From: JAFMDF01 sp965222705
Lineage (GTDB): Bacteria; Bacteroidota; Bacteroidia; Chitinophagales; Saprospiraceae
Assembly: GCA_965222705.1 (NCBI GenBank)
Contig: CBDCUO010000008.1
Span: 82,505 to 146,504 of the forward strand
Length of the DNA stretch: 64,000 nucleotides
Reading direction: 5' to 3'
The notes under the pieces were generated by a model, which was not told where the DNA came from, made no database searches, and worked only from the letters and a program-made list of their open reading frames with translations. The translations under genes were made by a program, and so were the position numbers. Shown one piece after another: positions 25,682-34,707 of the stretch (within the stretch, counting starts at the first letter, position 1; the number at the start of each line of letters is the position of its first letter).

Positions 25682-26947
25682 ATGACTGCTACCCATCTTA
25701 ATATTATTCAACAATTAAAAGAAGTAAGCAAAACCAGCAGGAAATTGATTCAACTTGGCGATGAAGAAGTTTTTGCTATTTTGAACGAACTGGCCGACTT
25801 GAGTTTAGAAAATATGGCATACATTCTAGCTGAAAACAAAAAAGATTTGGACCGAATGAGTCCAAGCGACCCAAAATATGACCGGCTTTTATTGAATAAA
25901 AGAAGAATAATAGAAATAACAGAGGATATTCGAAAAGTAGCCAGTTTGCCTTCCCCTTTGAATAAAATTTTAGAAAAAAGAACTTTATCTAGTGGATTGC
26001 TGATTTCTAAAATAACCGTCCCTCTAGGGGTAATTGGAATTGTGTTTGAATCCCGCCCCAATGTGACCTTCGATGTCTTTTCGCTTTGTTTTAAGTCGGG
26101 CAACGCCGCTGTTTTAAAAGGCAGTCGAGACGCTCATTTTTCCAATATCGCTATTGTCAAATTGATTCATCAGGTTTTGACTAAATACGATTTGGAAGCG
26201 GCCGTTTATTTAGCCCCGAGCGAACGGGAAGCACTTGCTTATATTCTGGAAGCCGATGCATACGTTAATACCATTATTCCTAGAGGTAGTCAAGGGTTGA
26301 TTAATTATGTTCGGGCAAATTCAAAAGTCCCTGTTATTGAAACAGGAGCAGGCATCGTCCATACCTATTTCGATAAAAGTGCAGATTTAGAAAAAGGAAA
26401 AAATATTATTGAAAACGCTAAGTCCAGAAGAGTAAGCGTTTGCAACGCTTTAGATACATTAATTATTCATAAAGATCGTTTGGTGGACCTACCCTATATT
26501 ATGAACAATATGGATACAACTCATGAATGTGTGGTCTATGCCGATAAAGAGGCTATGCCTTATTTACAAAATTCCTACCGCCCAGACTTGCTTCATCCTG
26601 CCGTGGAAGAATGTTTTGGCACGGAGTTTTTATCTATGAAAATGTCCATTAAGACAGTAAATGACTTAGAAGAAGCCTTAGACCATATTGCAGATTACAG
26701 TTCTAAGCATAGCGAAGCTGTCATCGCAGAAGACCAAAATGTGATTGAGTACTTTTTGAAAAACGTAGATGCTGCAGTAGTCTATGCTAATGCTTCTACT
26801 ACTTTTACCGATGGCACCCAATTTGGAATGGGCGCAGAAATCGGAATCAGCACCCAAAAATTGCATGCAAGAGGGCCAATGGCTTTGCAGGAATTGACTA
26901 GCTATAAATGGGTCGTCAGAGGGCAAGGACAAATCAGACCAAAATAG
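25682..26947 (+). CDS. proA: Glutamate-5-semialdehyde dehydrogenase
   Basis: ProA reduces gamma-glutamyl phosphate to glutamate semialdehyde with NADPH, the second step of proline synthesis. The 421-aa protein is full length. It shows PLGVIGIVFESRPNVT, GNAAVLKGS, the Asn-rich IIPRGSQGLI, and the catalytic cysteine in RRVSVCNALDTL (Cys 254). The C-terminal FGMGAEIGISTQKLHARGP is standard. proB and proC are not nearby. The GH57 gene follows after about 30 bp, possibly on the same transcript. Confidence 0.97.
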   Translation: MTATHLNIIQQLKEVSKTSRKLIQLGDEEVFAILNELADLSLENMAYILAENKKDLDRMSPSDPKYDRLLLNKRRIIEITEDIRKVASLPSPLNKILEKRTLSSGLLISKITVPLGVIGIVFESRPNVTFDVFSLCFKSGNAAVLKGSRDAHFSNIAIVKLIHQVLTKYDLEAAVYLAPSEREALAYILEADAYVNTIIPRGSQGLINYVRANSKVPVIETGAGIVHTYFDKSADLEKGKNIIENAKSRRVSVCNALDTLIIHKDRLVDLPYIMNNMDTTHECVVYADKEAMPYLQNSYRPDLLHPAVEECFGTEFLSMKMSIKTVNDLEEALDHIADYSSKHSEAVIAEDQNVIEYFLKNVDAAVVYANASTTFTDGTQFGMGAEIGISTQKLHARGPMALQELTSYKWVVRGQGQIRPK

Positions 26948-26977
26948 TTTAAAACAAATTAAGAATTGAGCGAAACT

Positions 26978-29434
26978 ATGGCAAAGGATCATAAGTACAT
27001 CTGTATTCATGGGCATTTTTACCAGCCTCCTCGGGAAAATGCCTGGCTAGAGGTGATAGAAAAACAGGACTCAGCGGCTCCTTTTCACGATTGGAATGAG
27101 CGAATAAATTTTCAATGTTATGCCCCTAATACAGCCGCCAGAATTCAAGACGGAGAGGTCATTACTAAAATAAATAATAACTATACCCAAATTAGCTTCA
27201 ACTTTGGACCGACCTTACTTTCCTGGATGGAAAATGCAGATTTTGATGCTTATATTTCTATTATTCAAGCAGATAAACTAAGCAAGCAAAGGTTTAGCGG
27301 GCATGGGTCAGCAATGGCTCAGGTTTACAGCCACTTGATTATGCCCTTAGCAAATCAAAAAGATAAAGAAACGCAAGTTGTTTGGGGAATCAAAGATTTT
27401 GAGCATCGGTTTGGGCGAAAGCCTAAAGGAATGTGGCTGGCAGAAACAGCCGTTGATACCGATAGTTTGGAGGTCTTAGCCGAGCATGGAATTGAATTTA
27501 CCTTACTAGCACCTAGGCAAGCAAAGGCCTTTCGAAAAATTGGAGAGGAAAGTTGGACCGCTTTATCTCACAGCGGCATTGACCCCAAAAGACCCTACTT
27601 GTGCCAACTTCCTTCTGGAAAGTCAATCGTACTCTTTTTTTATGACGGGAGCATCTCTCAAGATGTTGCCTTTAAAGGTATTTTAAATAATGGAAAAAAC
27701 TTTGCCAAACGCCTGATTAGTGCATTTGATGATCGAGAAGAGCCTCAACTTGTGCATATTGCTACGGATGGAGAAAGCTACGGACACCATCACCTTTACG
27801 GGGAGATGGCGTTGGCAGATTGTCTGAATGATATTGAAAATAGTGGATTGGCAACCATTACTAATTATAGCGAACATTTGGAAAAGTTTCCCCCTCAATA
27901 CGAAGTCCAGATTCATGAAAATAGCTCCTGGAGCTGCGTCCACGGTGTAGATCGGTGGCGATCAAATTGTGGCTGCAATACTGGGGGAAATGGCAATTGG
28001 CATCAGGAATGGCGAAAGCCCTTAAGGAATTTACTCGATTGGTTAAGGGACAAATTGATTCCCATTTATGAAGTAGAAATTGCCCATTTAGTCTATGACC
28101 CCTGGGAGGCGCGAAATGACTATATCCACTTAATCCTCAATCGAACAGAAGCTACTATAAAGGAGTTTTTAGCAAAAAACGCCCCAAGAGCATTAGCAGA
28201 AAAAGAGATCGTCAAATTGTTCCGACTGTTAGAAATGCAGCGAAATTCGCTGTTGATGTTTACCAGTTGTGCCTGGTTTTTTGATGAAATATCTGGCTTG
28301 GAAACGAACCAAGTATTGCAATATGCCCTCCGAGCAATTTATTATGCCCGACAAGTAGCAGGGGTGGATTTACATGAAGAGTTTTTGAACCGATTGGAAA
28401 AAGCACCTAGTAATGTGCATGAAAACGGAGCAATTGGCTATAAAAAAACGGTAGTCCCAACGCGCCTAGATCTGGAGCGGGTCGGGATGCACTATGCAAT
28501 TGCCTCTTTATTTGAAGAAGATCCAGACAATCTATCCCTTTTTAACTATATTATAAAAAATGAAATTTTTGAACGGATTATTGCAGGAAATCACCGGCTG
28601 GTAATTGGTCGAACAACCATTCAGTCAAAAATAACGCGCTCTAAAAAACCCTTTAGCTTTGCCGTATTATACCTGGGGCAGCAAAATATCATCGGCAATA
28701 TCTCTACCGACATGTCCGGTACGCAGTTTCGAGAAATGCAGGTACAAATTACTCAGGGATTTAAAGCAACTGATTTAGGTAAAGTAATTGGCTTAATGCA
28801 AACCTATTTCGGGTCGGAAAAATTTTCGATTTGGCATTTGTTTAGAGATGAAAAGCGAAAGATTTTTCAGCAAATTACTAAAAAAAGCCTGGAGCAGGTC
28901 GAAAAAAACTTCAGAAAGATTTATGACGATAATTACCAGCTAATGACGGGCATGCAAAATAGTGATATTCCTATTCCCGATGCTTACCGCAGTGCCATCA
29001 AGCATATTGTCAATACAGATTTGCACCGCTTTTTCACCAAAGACCTGTTAAAAATCAGAGAGTTACAACATTTGTCCAGCGAATTAAAAAAGTGGAAAAT
29101 TGAAATTGATGACCCCAAGTCTCTAAAATTTGCAGCGGGAGAGCGACTTTTTTATGAAATAAAGAAAATGGATTATACCGAAATTCCACTAGAGCAACTT
29201 ACCACACTCGTTAGGATTTTGGAAATACTGGATGCAATGGATTTAGAATTAGATATTTGGAAAACTCAAAATTATTATTTCTCGCTCCTGAAGAAATTTC
29301 ATAAAAAAGAGCGTACTTTCCCGAACAAAGAATGGGAAACTGTTTTTTTAAAACTAGGGGCATTATTAAAAGTGAAAGCCTTTTTTTTTGAAGATTCAAC
29401 GGTTAGTAAAACAAAGCAGTTACCCCAATCGTAG
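26978..29434 (+). CDS. GH57-type glycoside hydrolase with DUF3536
   Basis: The 818-aa protein has an N-terminal glycoside hydrolase family 57 domain (CIHGHFYQPPRENAWLE, about 10-25; the nucleophile region near GMWLAETAVD and a CHR-type EAYGHHH-like element GESYGHHHLYGE) and a C-terminal DUF3536. ATG 26978 is preferred to TTG 26966 because the conserved HGHFYQPPRE follows it closely. No signal peptide is seen, so it is cytoplasmic. GH57 enzymes act on alpha-glucans (amylase, branching enzyme, 4-alpha-glucanotransferase); which activity applies here is unknown. Confidence 0.88.
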   Translation: MAKDHKYICIHGHFYQPPRENAWLEVIEKQDSAAPFHDWNERINFQCYAPNTAARIQDGEVITKINNNYTQISFNFGPTLLSWMENADFDAYISIIQADKLSKQRFSGHGSAMAQVYSHLIMPLANQKDKETQVVWGIKDFEHRFGRKPKGMWLAETAVDTDSLEVLAEHGIEFTLLAPRQAKAFRKIGEESWTALSHSGIDPKRPYLCQLPSGKSIVLFFYDGSISQDVAFKGILNNGKNFAKRLISAFDDREEPQLVHIATDGESYGHHHLYGEMALADCLNDIENSGLATITNYSEHLEKFPPQYEVQIHENSSWSCVHGVDRWRSNCGCNTGGNGNWHQEWRKPLRNLLDWLRDKLIPIYEVEIAHLVYDPWEARNDYIHLILNRTEATIKEFLAKNAPRALAEKEIVKLFRLLEMQRNSLLMFTSCAWFFDEISGLETNQVLQYALRAIYYARQVAGVDLHEEFLNRLEKAPSNVHENGAIGYKKTVVPTRLDLERVGMHYAIASLFEEDPDNLSLFNYIIKNEIFERIIAGNHRLVIGRTTIQSKITRSKKPFSFAVLYLGQQNIIGNISTDMSGTQFREMQVQITQGFKATDLGKVIGLMQTYFGSEKFSIWHLFRDEKRKIFQQITKKSLEQVEKNFRKIYDDNYQLMTGMQNSDIPIPDAYRSAIKHIVNTDLHRFFTKDLLKIRELQHLSSELKKWKIEIDDPKSLKFAAGERLFYEIKKMDYTEIPLEQLTTLVRILEILDAMDLELDIWKTQNYYFSLLKKFHKKERTFPNKEWETVFLKLGALLKVKAFFFEDSTVSKTKQLPQS

Positions 29435-29546
29435 TCCCTTTGATTGTTTAACAAATTTTTAACGAGAGAAAAGCAGACAATATCTGCATACGAAGACGAT
29501 CTATGCGTTTAGAAATAAAAAACTGTCAACTTTTAGGAAAACTCCT

Positions 29547-29554
29547 TAATTTTG
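29547..29554 (+). promoter_or_regulatory. -7 promoter box TAATTTTG for bamD
   Basis: The box is an exact TAnnTTTG match ending only 7 nt before the bamD ATG (29562), which implies a leaderless or nearly leaderless mRNA. Confidence 0.55.
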
Positions 29555-29561
29555 CAGGCTT

Positions 29562-30395
29562 ATGACACACAAATACGTACTAGGTTTTTTCTTTGGATTA
29601 GTGCTGTTTGCTTCATGTAGAAGCGAATTTGAAAAAATTCGGACCAATACCGATCCCGAGTTTCTATACAAAAAAGCGTTTGAATATTACGAAAAAGAGG
29701 AATATCAAAAAGCGCAGACACTCTTTGAGCTAATCATTAATGGTTTAAGGGGTAAAGTAGAGGCAGAAAAAGTTTATTTTTACTATGCCTATTCCCATTA
29801 TTACCAGAAGAAGTATATTTTAGCTTCTTATTATTTCAAAAACTTTGTGACCACATTTGGCAATAGTGCCTATAAAGAGGAAGCGGAATTTATGTCTGCC
29901 TATTCCCATTACCAACTATCACCGATTTTCAGATTGGAGCAGTCTTATACAGAGAAAGCCATCGAAGGTTTTCAGTTATTTGTCAATACTTATCCGACAA
30001 GCGAAAGGGTAAAAGAAGCAAACCGCCTGATTGATGAGATGAGAAAAAAACTGGAGCGCAAATTTTTTGCAGAAGGGCAATTATACTATGATATTAGACA
30101 ATATCAGTCGGCTAATCGGGTTTTTGAAAATTTATTAAAAGACTATCCAGATACAAAAGATGCTGAAAGAATTCGGTTTTTGATAGTAAAGTCTTCTTTC
30201 CTGTTAGCAGAGAACAGTATTTACGAAAAGCAAGAAGAAAGATTAAATACCACCATGCTAAAGGCAAGCGATTTTTTGGAAAAATATCCGGATAGTGGCT
30301 ACAAAAGAGAAGTTGAAAATTTTTATAATAATTCTAAAAAAAGTATAAAAAAATTCGAAAATGTCAGACATAAAAACAAAAGTTCAAGGACTTGA
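29562..30395 (+). CDS. bamD: Outer membrane assembly lipoprotein BamD
   Basis: BamD is the essential lipoprotein of the BAM complex that inserts beta-barrels. The 277-aa protein has a lipoprotein signal (GLVLFASC, Cys 19) and about five TPR-like helical hairpins (YEKEEYQKAQTLFELII, YFYYAYSHYYQKKYILASYYF, FVNTYPTSERVKEA, YYDIRQYQSANRVFENLL). It is the first gene of bamD-rpoZ-coaBC, a known Bacteroidota order. Its 3' end overlaps rpoZ by 35 nt, which suggests translational coupling. Confidence 0.95.
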   Translation: MTHKYVLGFFFGLVLFASCRSEFEKIRTNTDPEFLYKKAFEYYEKEEYQKAQTLFELIINGLRGKVEAEKVYFYYAYSHYYQKKYILASYYFKNFVTTFGNSAYKEEAEFMSAYSHYQLSPIFRLEQSYTEKAIEGFQLFVNTYPTSERVKEANRLIDEMRKKLERKFFAEGQLYYDIRQYQSANRVFENLLKDYPDTKDAERIRFLIVKSSFLLAENSIYEKQEERLNTTMLKASDFLEKYPDSGYKREVENFYNNSKKSIKKFENVRHKNKSSRT

Positions 30396-30711
30396 TCCGA
30401 ATATTCGCGCCAGAGATATCTATGAAATGGCACAAGATACGGGAAATATCTACGAGGCATTGGCCATTATTACGCGAAGAGCAAATATGTTAGCTATAGA
30501 TTTAAAACACGAACTACATCAAAAACTAGAAGAATTTGCCGTAAGCTCGGATACCATCGAAGAGATTCATGAAAATAAAGAACAAATCGAAATCTCAAAG
30601 TTTTATGAGCGACTGCCCAATCCTGTCTTGATCGCCATGGAGGAGTATAATAATGGAGAATTGTATTACCGTTATGGCAGAGAAGACAGAGATAGAAGAG
30701 ACAGCTACTAA
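30361..30711 (+). CDS. rpoZ: DNA-directed RNA polymerase subunit omega
   Basis: Omega helps assemble RNA polymerase. The 116-aa protein has the omega core IYEALAIITRRANMLAIDLKHEL (about 37-59) and the Bacteroidota-type C-terminal extension with FYERLPNPVLIAMEEY. Its position after bamD and before coaBC is characteristic. The start ATG 30361 overlaps the end of bamD. A strong terminator follows. Confidence 0.93.
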   Translation: MSDIKTKVQGLDPNIRARDIYEMAQDTGNIYEALAIITRRANMLAIDLKHELHQKLEEFAVSSDTIEEIHENKEQIEISKFYERLPNPVLIAMEEYNNGELYYRYGREDRDRRDSY

Positions 30712-30748
30712 AAAAGCTTTTAGGCTTTGCGCCGAATAGGCTAGGAAT

Positions 30749-30787
30749 AAAAAAGTGGCACTTTTCCAATGAAAAGTGCCACTTTTT
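30749..30787 (+). terminator. Rho-independent terminator after rpoZ
   Basis: The 16-bp stem AAAAAGTGGCACTTTT / AAAAGTGCCACTTTTT has a 6-nt loop (CCAATG). It ends the bamD-rpoZ unit; coaBC then has its own promoter. Confidence 0.85.
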
Positions 30788-30831
30788 GCTTTGAATTTAT
30801 TGGAAAATTAGGGACGACTCCCTTTTTTGCT

Positions 30832-30839
30832 TACATTTG
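30832..30839 (+). promoter_or_regulatory. -7 promoter box TACATTTG for coaBC
   Basis: The box is an exact TAnnTTTG match ending 7 nt before the coaBC ATG at 30847, another near-leaderless arrangement. Confidence 0.6.
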
Positions 30840-30846
30840 TCACCCA

Positions 30847-32052
30847 ATGACTTCACTAAAAGGGAAAAAAATTCTTCTCGGAATTACGGGCAGTATTGCC
30901 GCTTATAAGTCTGCTTTTTTGACCAGATTATTGCTCAAGGCAGGTGCAGAAGTACAGGTTTTGATGACCGAGGCCGCTACTTCTTTTATAACACCTTTAA
31001 CCCTTTCCTCCCTTTCCAAAAGATCCGTTTTTACAGACATTCATTCTGAATCCAGTTGGAATAATCACGTCGAATTGGGACTTTGGGCAGACGCAATGAT
31101 TATAGCCCCTTTAACAGCGACCACCTTGGCAAAGATGTCCATAGGATTGTGCGATAACATTATCGTTGCAAGTTATCTTTCTGCCAAATGCCCCATTTTT
31201 GTTGCTCCTGCCATGGATTTGGATATGTGGAAACATTCTGCAACGCAGAAAGCTATTGAAAAAATAAAATCTTTTGGCAATCATATTATTCCAGTGGGAC
31301 ATGGAGAATTGGCAAGCGGGCTAGTTGGAGCGGGAAGAATGGCAGAGCCTGAAGAAATCCTTCAATATTTGTCCAATTTTTTTGCTGAAAAAGAAGTATT
31401 GAGCGGACACCAGGCTTTAGTAACAGCCGGGCCAACTTATGAGCCCATTGATCCGGTTCGCTTTATCGGCAATCACTCTTCCGGCAAAATGGGCCTTGCA
31501 ATCGCAGAGGCTTTGGCAGCTAAAGGGGCAACTGTAGAACTAATACTAGGACCTTCTACTCTTTCAACACCTATCCCTTCAATAAAAACAACTCGGGTAA
31601 AAACGGCACAGGAGATGTATGAAGTAGCCAATGGGGTATTCCCAGCGTGCACCATTGCTGTTTTAGCTGCCGCTGTAGCAGATTATCGTCCTAAAATAGT
31701 AGCAGAACAAAAGATAAAAAAAGGGGATTCCAATCTAATGCTCCAATTAGAAAAAACAAAAGACATTGCTGCTGCTTTGGGTAGGCTTAAAAAGGCACAC
31801 CAACTTCTTGTTGGCTTTGCTTTGGAAACTAATAATGAGCTAGATAATGCTCAAAAGAAACTGTTCAAAAAGAATTTTGATTTTATCGTCTTAAACTCCC
31901 TTCGAGATAAGGGCGCAGGATTTAAATACGATACCAATAAAATAAGCATTATTGCTGCTGATAAAAAAATCAAACAATTCTCTTTGAAATCTAAAGGAGA
32001 AGTTGCGGAAGATATTGTTGAAGAAATAGTGGAAAGAATTAAATCTGAATAA
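30847..32052 (+). CDS. coaBC: Bifunctional phosphopantothenoylcysteine decarboxylase / phosphopantothenate-cysteine ligase
   Basis: CoaBC carries out two steps of coenzyme A synthesis. The start at ATG 30847 (MTSLKGKKILLGITGS) is chosen because the longer frame runs back into the terminator at 30749-30787. The CoaC flavoprotein half (about 1-180) has GSIAAYK, NHVELGLWAD with the catalytic His, and APAMDLDMW. The CoaB half (about 190-400) has TAGPTYEPIDPVRFIGNHSS. The length of 401 aa is typical. Confidence 0.96.
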   Translation: MTSLKGKKILLGITGSIAAYKSAFLTRLLLKAGAEVQVLMTEAATSFITPLTLSSLSKRSVFTDIHSESSWNNHVELGLWADAMIIAPLTATTLAKMSIGLCDNIIVASYLSAKCPIFVAPAMDLDMWKHSATQKAIEKIKSFGNHIIPVGHGELASGLVGAGRMAEPEEILQYLSNFFAEKEVLSGHQALVTAGPTYEPIDPVRFIGNHSSGKMGLAIAEALAAKGATVELILGPSTLSTPIPSIKTTRVKTAQEMYEVANGVFPACTIAVLAAAVADYRPKIVAEQKIKKGDSNLMLQLEKTKDIAAALGRLKKAHQLLVGFALETNNELDNAQKKLFKKNFDFIVLNSLRDKGAGFKYDTNKISIIAADKKIKQFSLKSKGEVAEDIVEEIVERIKSE

Positions 32053-32053
32053 G

Positions 32054-32061
32054 TACTTTTG
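32054..32061 (+). promoter_or_regulatory. -7 promoter box TACTTTTG for the GMC oxidoreductase
   Basis: The box is an exact TAnnTTTG match directly after the coaBC stop codon and 15 nt before the next ATG. The island starting at 32077 may therefore be a separate transcription unit despite the 24-bp gap. Confidence 0.5.
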
Positions 32062-32076
32062 CTGCCAAAATGATTT

Positions 32077-33621
32077 ATGTCAGAAGTCTTTGATGCAGTA
32101 ATTATTGGAAGTGGATTTGGAGGAAGCATGATCGCTCATAAGCTATCAAAAGCAGGCTGGAAAATAATAATGATAGAGCGAGGAGAAAAGGTGAAGAGGG
32201 GTCCACAAAATTGGTCTAGCACGGGTTCTGTTGACCTGACGCCCAATTATGACAAAAGTTTACCCTACAAAGTGCTTAAAGGCGGGAATAAAAAAGAGAT
32301 GGGGGTTTATACTGCATTGGGAGGCCCTTCTGTTTTTTATGGTGGTGTTTCTTTTAGATTCAGAGAGGCAGACTTCAATCCACCTGAAGAGATAGTGGGA
32401 AAGTCGGGAGCAGCGTGGCCCATTGGCTATAAAGATTTGGAGCAGTATTATGGGGAAGCAGAACAATTACTACAAGTTGCTGGAGAAGAGGGCATTGACC
32501 CAACTGAGCCACACCGCAGCTTTTCCTTTCCTCAACGACCAACTGAATATGCCGATATTTCACTAAAACTAAAAAATGCGGCGACTGCTTTAGGTCTAAA
32601 TCCTTTTCACCTTCCTCTAGCTATCAATTTTCAAGACACCTCTAGGAACATTTGCAAACTTTGCACCACTTGTGACACCTTTGCTTGCGCGATTAGCGCA
32701 AAAAATGATCTGGAAACTATGTTGATAAGCAAGCAGGCTAAAAACCAGTTTGACTTATTAACAAATACAATCGCTTATAAAATTAATGCCGAAAAAGGAC
32801 GAGTCAAAGAAATACTATGTATCGATAAAGTAAGTGAAGAGAAAATTAATGTTAAAGGCAAGATTTGTATCTTAAGCGCCGGAGCTTTAGCTTCTCCTCA
32901 CATCCTATTGAATTCTGGATTGGACAGCTATAATCCGGCTGGTTTTTTAATCGGGAGATATTTAATGCGGCATGCCAATGCTATCATTTTTGGTATTTAC
33001 CCAGGCATCGCTGACAAAGAACAACGATTTCATAAAGAATTGGCGATTATGGATTATTATTTTGGACACAAAAATATTAAATATCCGCTCCATAAAATTG
33101 GTAGTTTGCAACAAGTATCTACTCCTCCGAGTGGTTTAGTGACCCATGAGGCGCCCAGATTTTTTGGAAAAATAGCAGGTAAGGCAGTCAAGTTATTGAC
33201 AGGATTATTAGCGATCGCCGAAGATCAACCACAATATAAAAATCATATCGGCATCGATTGGCAAAAGCCGAGCAATTATGATATGGCTATTCCAGTCATA
33301 TCCCATGAATATTCAAAGCGAGATATGGCTGCGCTAAAAATATTAATTAGTAGGGCAAAAAAAATTATGAAAAAATCAGGCGCATTGCTTAATTATGTAC
33401 ATCATATACGTACCTTTTCTCACTCTTGCGGGACCATTCGCATGGGGAATAATCCTTCAACTGCCCCTCTCGACAAATACTGCAACTTTCGAGGGATTGA
33501 AAATTTGTATGTCGTTGATGCTTCATTCATGCCTAGTTCTGCTGCTGTGAACCCTTCCCTAACCATAAGTGCTAACGCTTTGCGTGTAGGGGATTATCTT
33601 ATTGATAAATACACTACATGA
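32077..33621 (+). CDS. GMC family FAD-dependent oxidoreductase
   Basis: The 514-aa enzyme has an FAD-binding Rossmann motif GSGFGGS near residue 12, a GMC-type substrate domain, and the C-terminal signature (SHSCGTIRMG near 450, then VVDASFMPSSAAVNPSLTI) with the His/Asn catalytic pair region. Family members oxidise alcohols, sugars and polyols. A cysteine cluster CKLCTTCDTFAC (about 195) is notable and could hold an iron-sulfur cluster or a structural site. The gene overlaps the next dehydrogenase by 4 nt, so the two proteins probably act on one pathway. The substrate is unknown. Confidence 0.88.
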   Translation: MSEVFDAVIIGSGFGGSMIAHKLSKAGWKIIMIERGEKVKRGPQNWSSTGSVDLTPNYDKSLPYKVLKGGNKKEMGVYTALGGPSVFYGGVSFRFREADFNPPEEIVGKSGAAWPIGYKDLEQYYGEAEQLLQVAGEEGIDPTEPHRSFSFPQRPTEYADISLKLKNAATALGLNPFHLPLAINFQDTSRNICKLCTTCDTFACAISAKNDLETMLISKQAKNQFDLLTNTIAYKINAEKGRVKEILCIDKVSEEKINVKGKICILSAGALASPHILLNSGLDSYNPAGFLIGRYLMRHANAIIFGIYPGIADKEQRFHKELAIMDYYFGHKNIKYPLHKIGSLQQVSTPPSGLVTHEAPRFFGKIAGKAVKLLTGLLAIAEDQPQYKNHIGIDWQKPSNYDMAIPVISHEYSKRDMAALKILISRAKKIMKKSGALLNYVHHIRTFSHSCGTIRMGNNPSTAPLDKYCNFRGIENLYVVDASFMPSSAAVNPSLTISANALRVGDYLIDKYTT

Positions 33622-34610
33622 ACTATCAGGCAATAAATATTCAAAATCCGATTCGATTATGCTTTCTTGGCTGCGGTAACATAACGAAGGTACATGCCCG
33701 ATCTGCAAGAAACTGCAAGGAAAATATCCAATGCTCATTTGCCAGTCGAGCTAGAAATAAAGCAGCGTTTTATTTAAAAGAATTCAAAGGAATTAATGCC
33801 TATGGTAGCTATGAGGAAGCAATAGCAAGTAGCCAGGAAGAAGTAATAATGATCAATACGCCCCCAAATTTGCATTTTGATCTCGCTCAAAAGGCACTAA
33901 AGGCAGGAAAGCATGTAATTGTCGAAAAACCTCCCTTTTTTATAGCTTCTGACTTTGATGTTTTAGGCAGCATCGCGGAGCAAAAAGGCTTGCAGCTTAT
34001 GGTGGCAGAAAACTATTATTACAAGCCTTTAAGAACAGCTATTCGAAATATTATAGCAGAAAAATCAATAGGCGACCCTTTATTTATTGTTATTAATGCT
34101 ACGAAATTGCAAGCCCCTAAGAATGACTGGAGGGATGACCCGTCCATTGCGAGACACGGCGCCCTATTCGAAGGAGGAATACACTGGATTAATTTTATCA
34201 ATAATCTTGGGCTACAAATTTCGAACATCAATGGCTTTATCCCTAAACAGAAAACAGACTTGGAAAAAAGCATACAAGTTATCGCCAAGACAAAAGAAGG
34301 GGTCATTATTAATCTGTTTTATAGTTGGGAAGTAAATACAGTATTAAAGGGGTTAAGAATCTCTAGAATTTATGGGAGGAGCGGTTCTGTGACTTTTGAA
34401 ACGAATGGGGTTTTTGTATGGACGAGAGGGAAGAAGAGCCGCTTGTCTTTCCCTGGTTTTCGACATATTTCCGGAAGCCAGCCGATGTTCGATGACTTTA
34501 TGATTGCTTTAAGAAATGGCAAACCGCCCGCTTTTACCTGGCAAATGGCAAAGCAAGACCTCACATTAATTGAAAAGATTTATAAAGATATTGAGCAAAA
34601 CGAAATATAA
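33618..34610 (+). CDS. Gfo/Idh/MocA family NAD(P)-dependent dehydrogenase
   Basis: The 330-aa oxidoreductase has an N-terminal Rossmann fold (LCFLGCGNITKVHARSA) and the family motifs INTPPNLHFDLAQKALKAGKHVIVEKPP and ENYYYKPL. The catalytic segment is EGGIHWINF. The family includes inositol 2-dehydrogenases and glucose-fructose oxidoreductases. ATGA overlap with the GMC gene indicates translational coupling. Acting together they could oxidise and reduce a sugar or cyclitol. Confidence 0.88.
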   Translation: MNYQAINIQNPIRLCFLGCGNITKVHARSARNCKENIQCSFASRARNKAAFYLKEFKGINAYGSYEEAIASSQEEVIMINTPPNLHFDLAQKALKAGKHVIVEKPPFFIASDFDVLGSIAEQKGLQLMVAENYYYKPLRTAIRNIIAEKSIGDPLFIVINATKLQAPKNDWRDDPSIARHGALFEGGIHWINFINNLGLQISNINGFIPKQKTDLEKSIQVIAKTKEGVIINLFYSWEVNTVLKGLRISRIYGRSGSVTFETNGVFVWTRGKKSRLSFPGFRHISGSQPMFDDFMIALRNGKPPAFTWQMAKQDLTLIEKIYKDIEQNEI

Positions 34611-34707
34611 TCGGCAAATTTATTTGTTTAACTCAGGTATACCCAAGGAGGGGAAAAATCAGCTTGTTTTAATCACTTAAAACTTAACAATTTTAGAAAA
34701 AATAATT

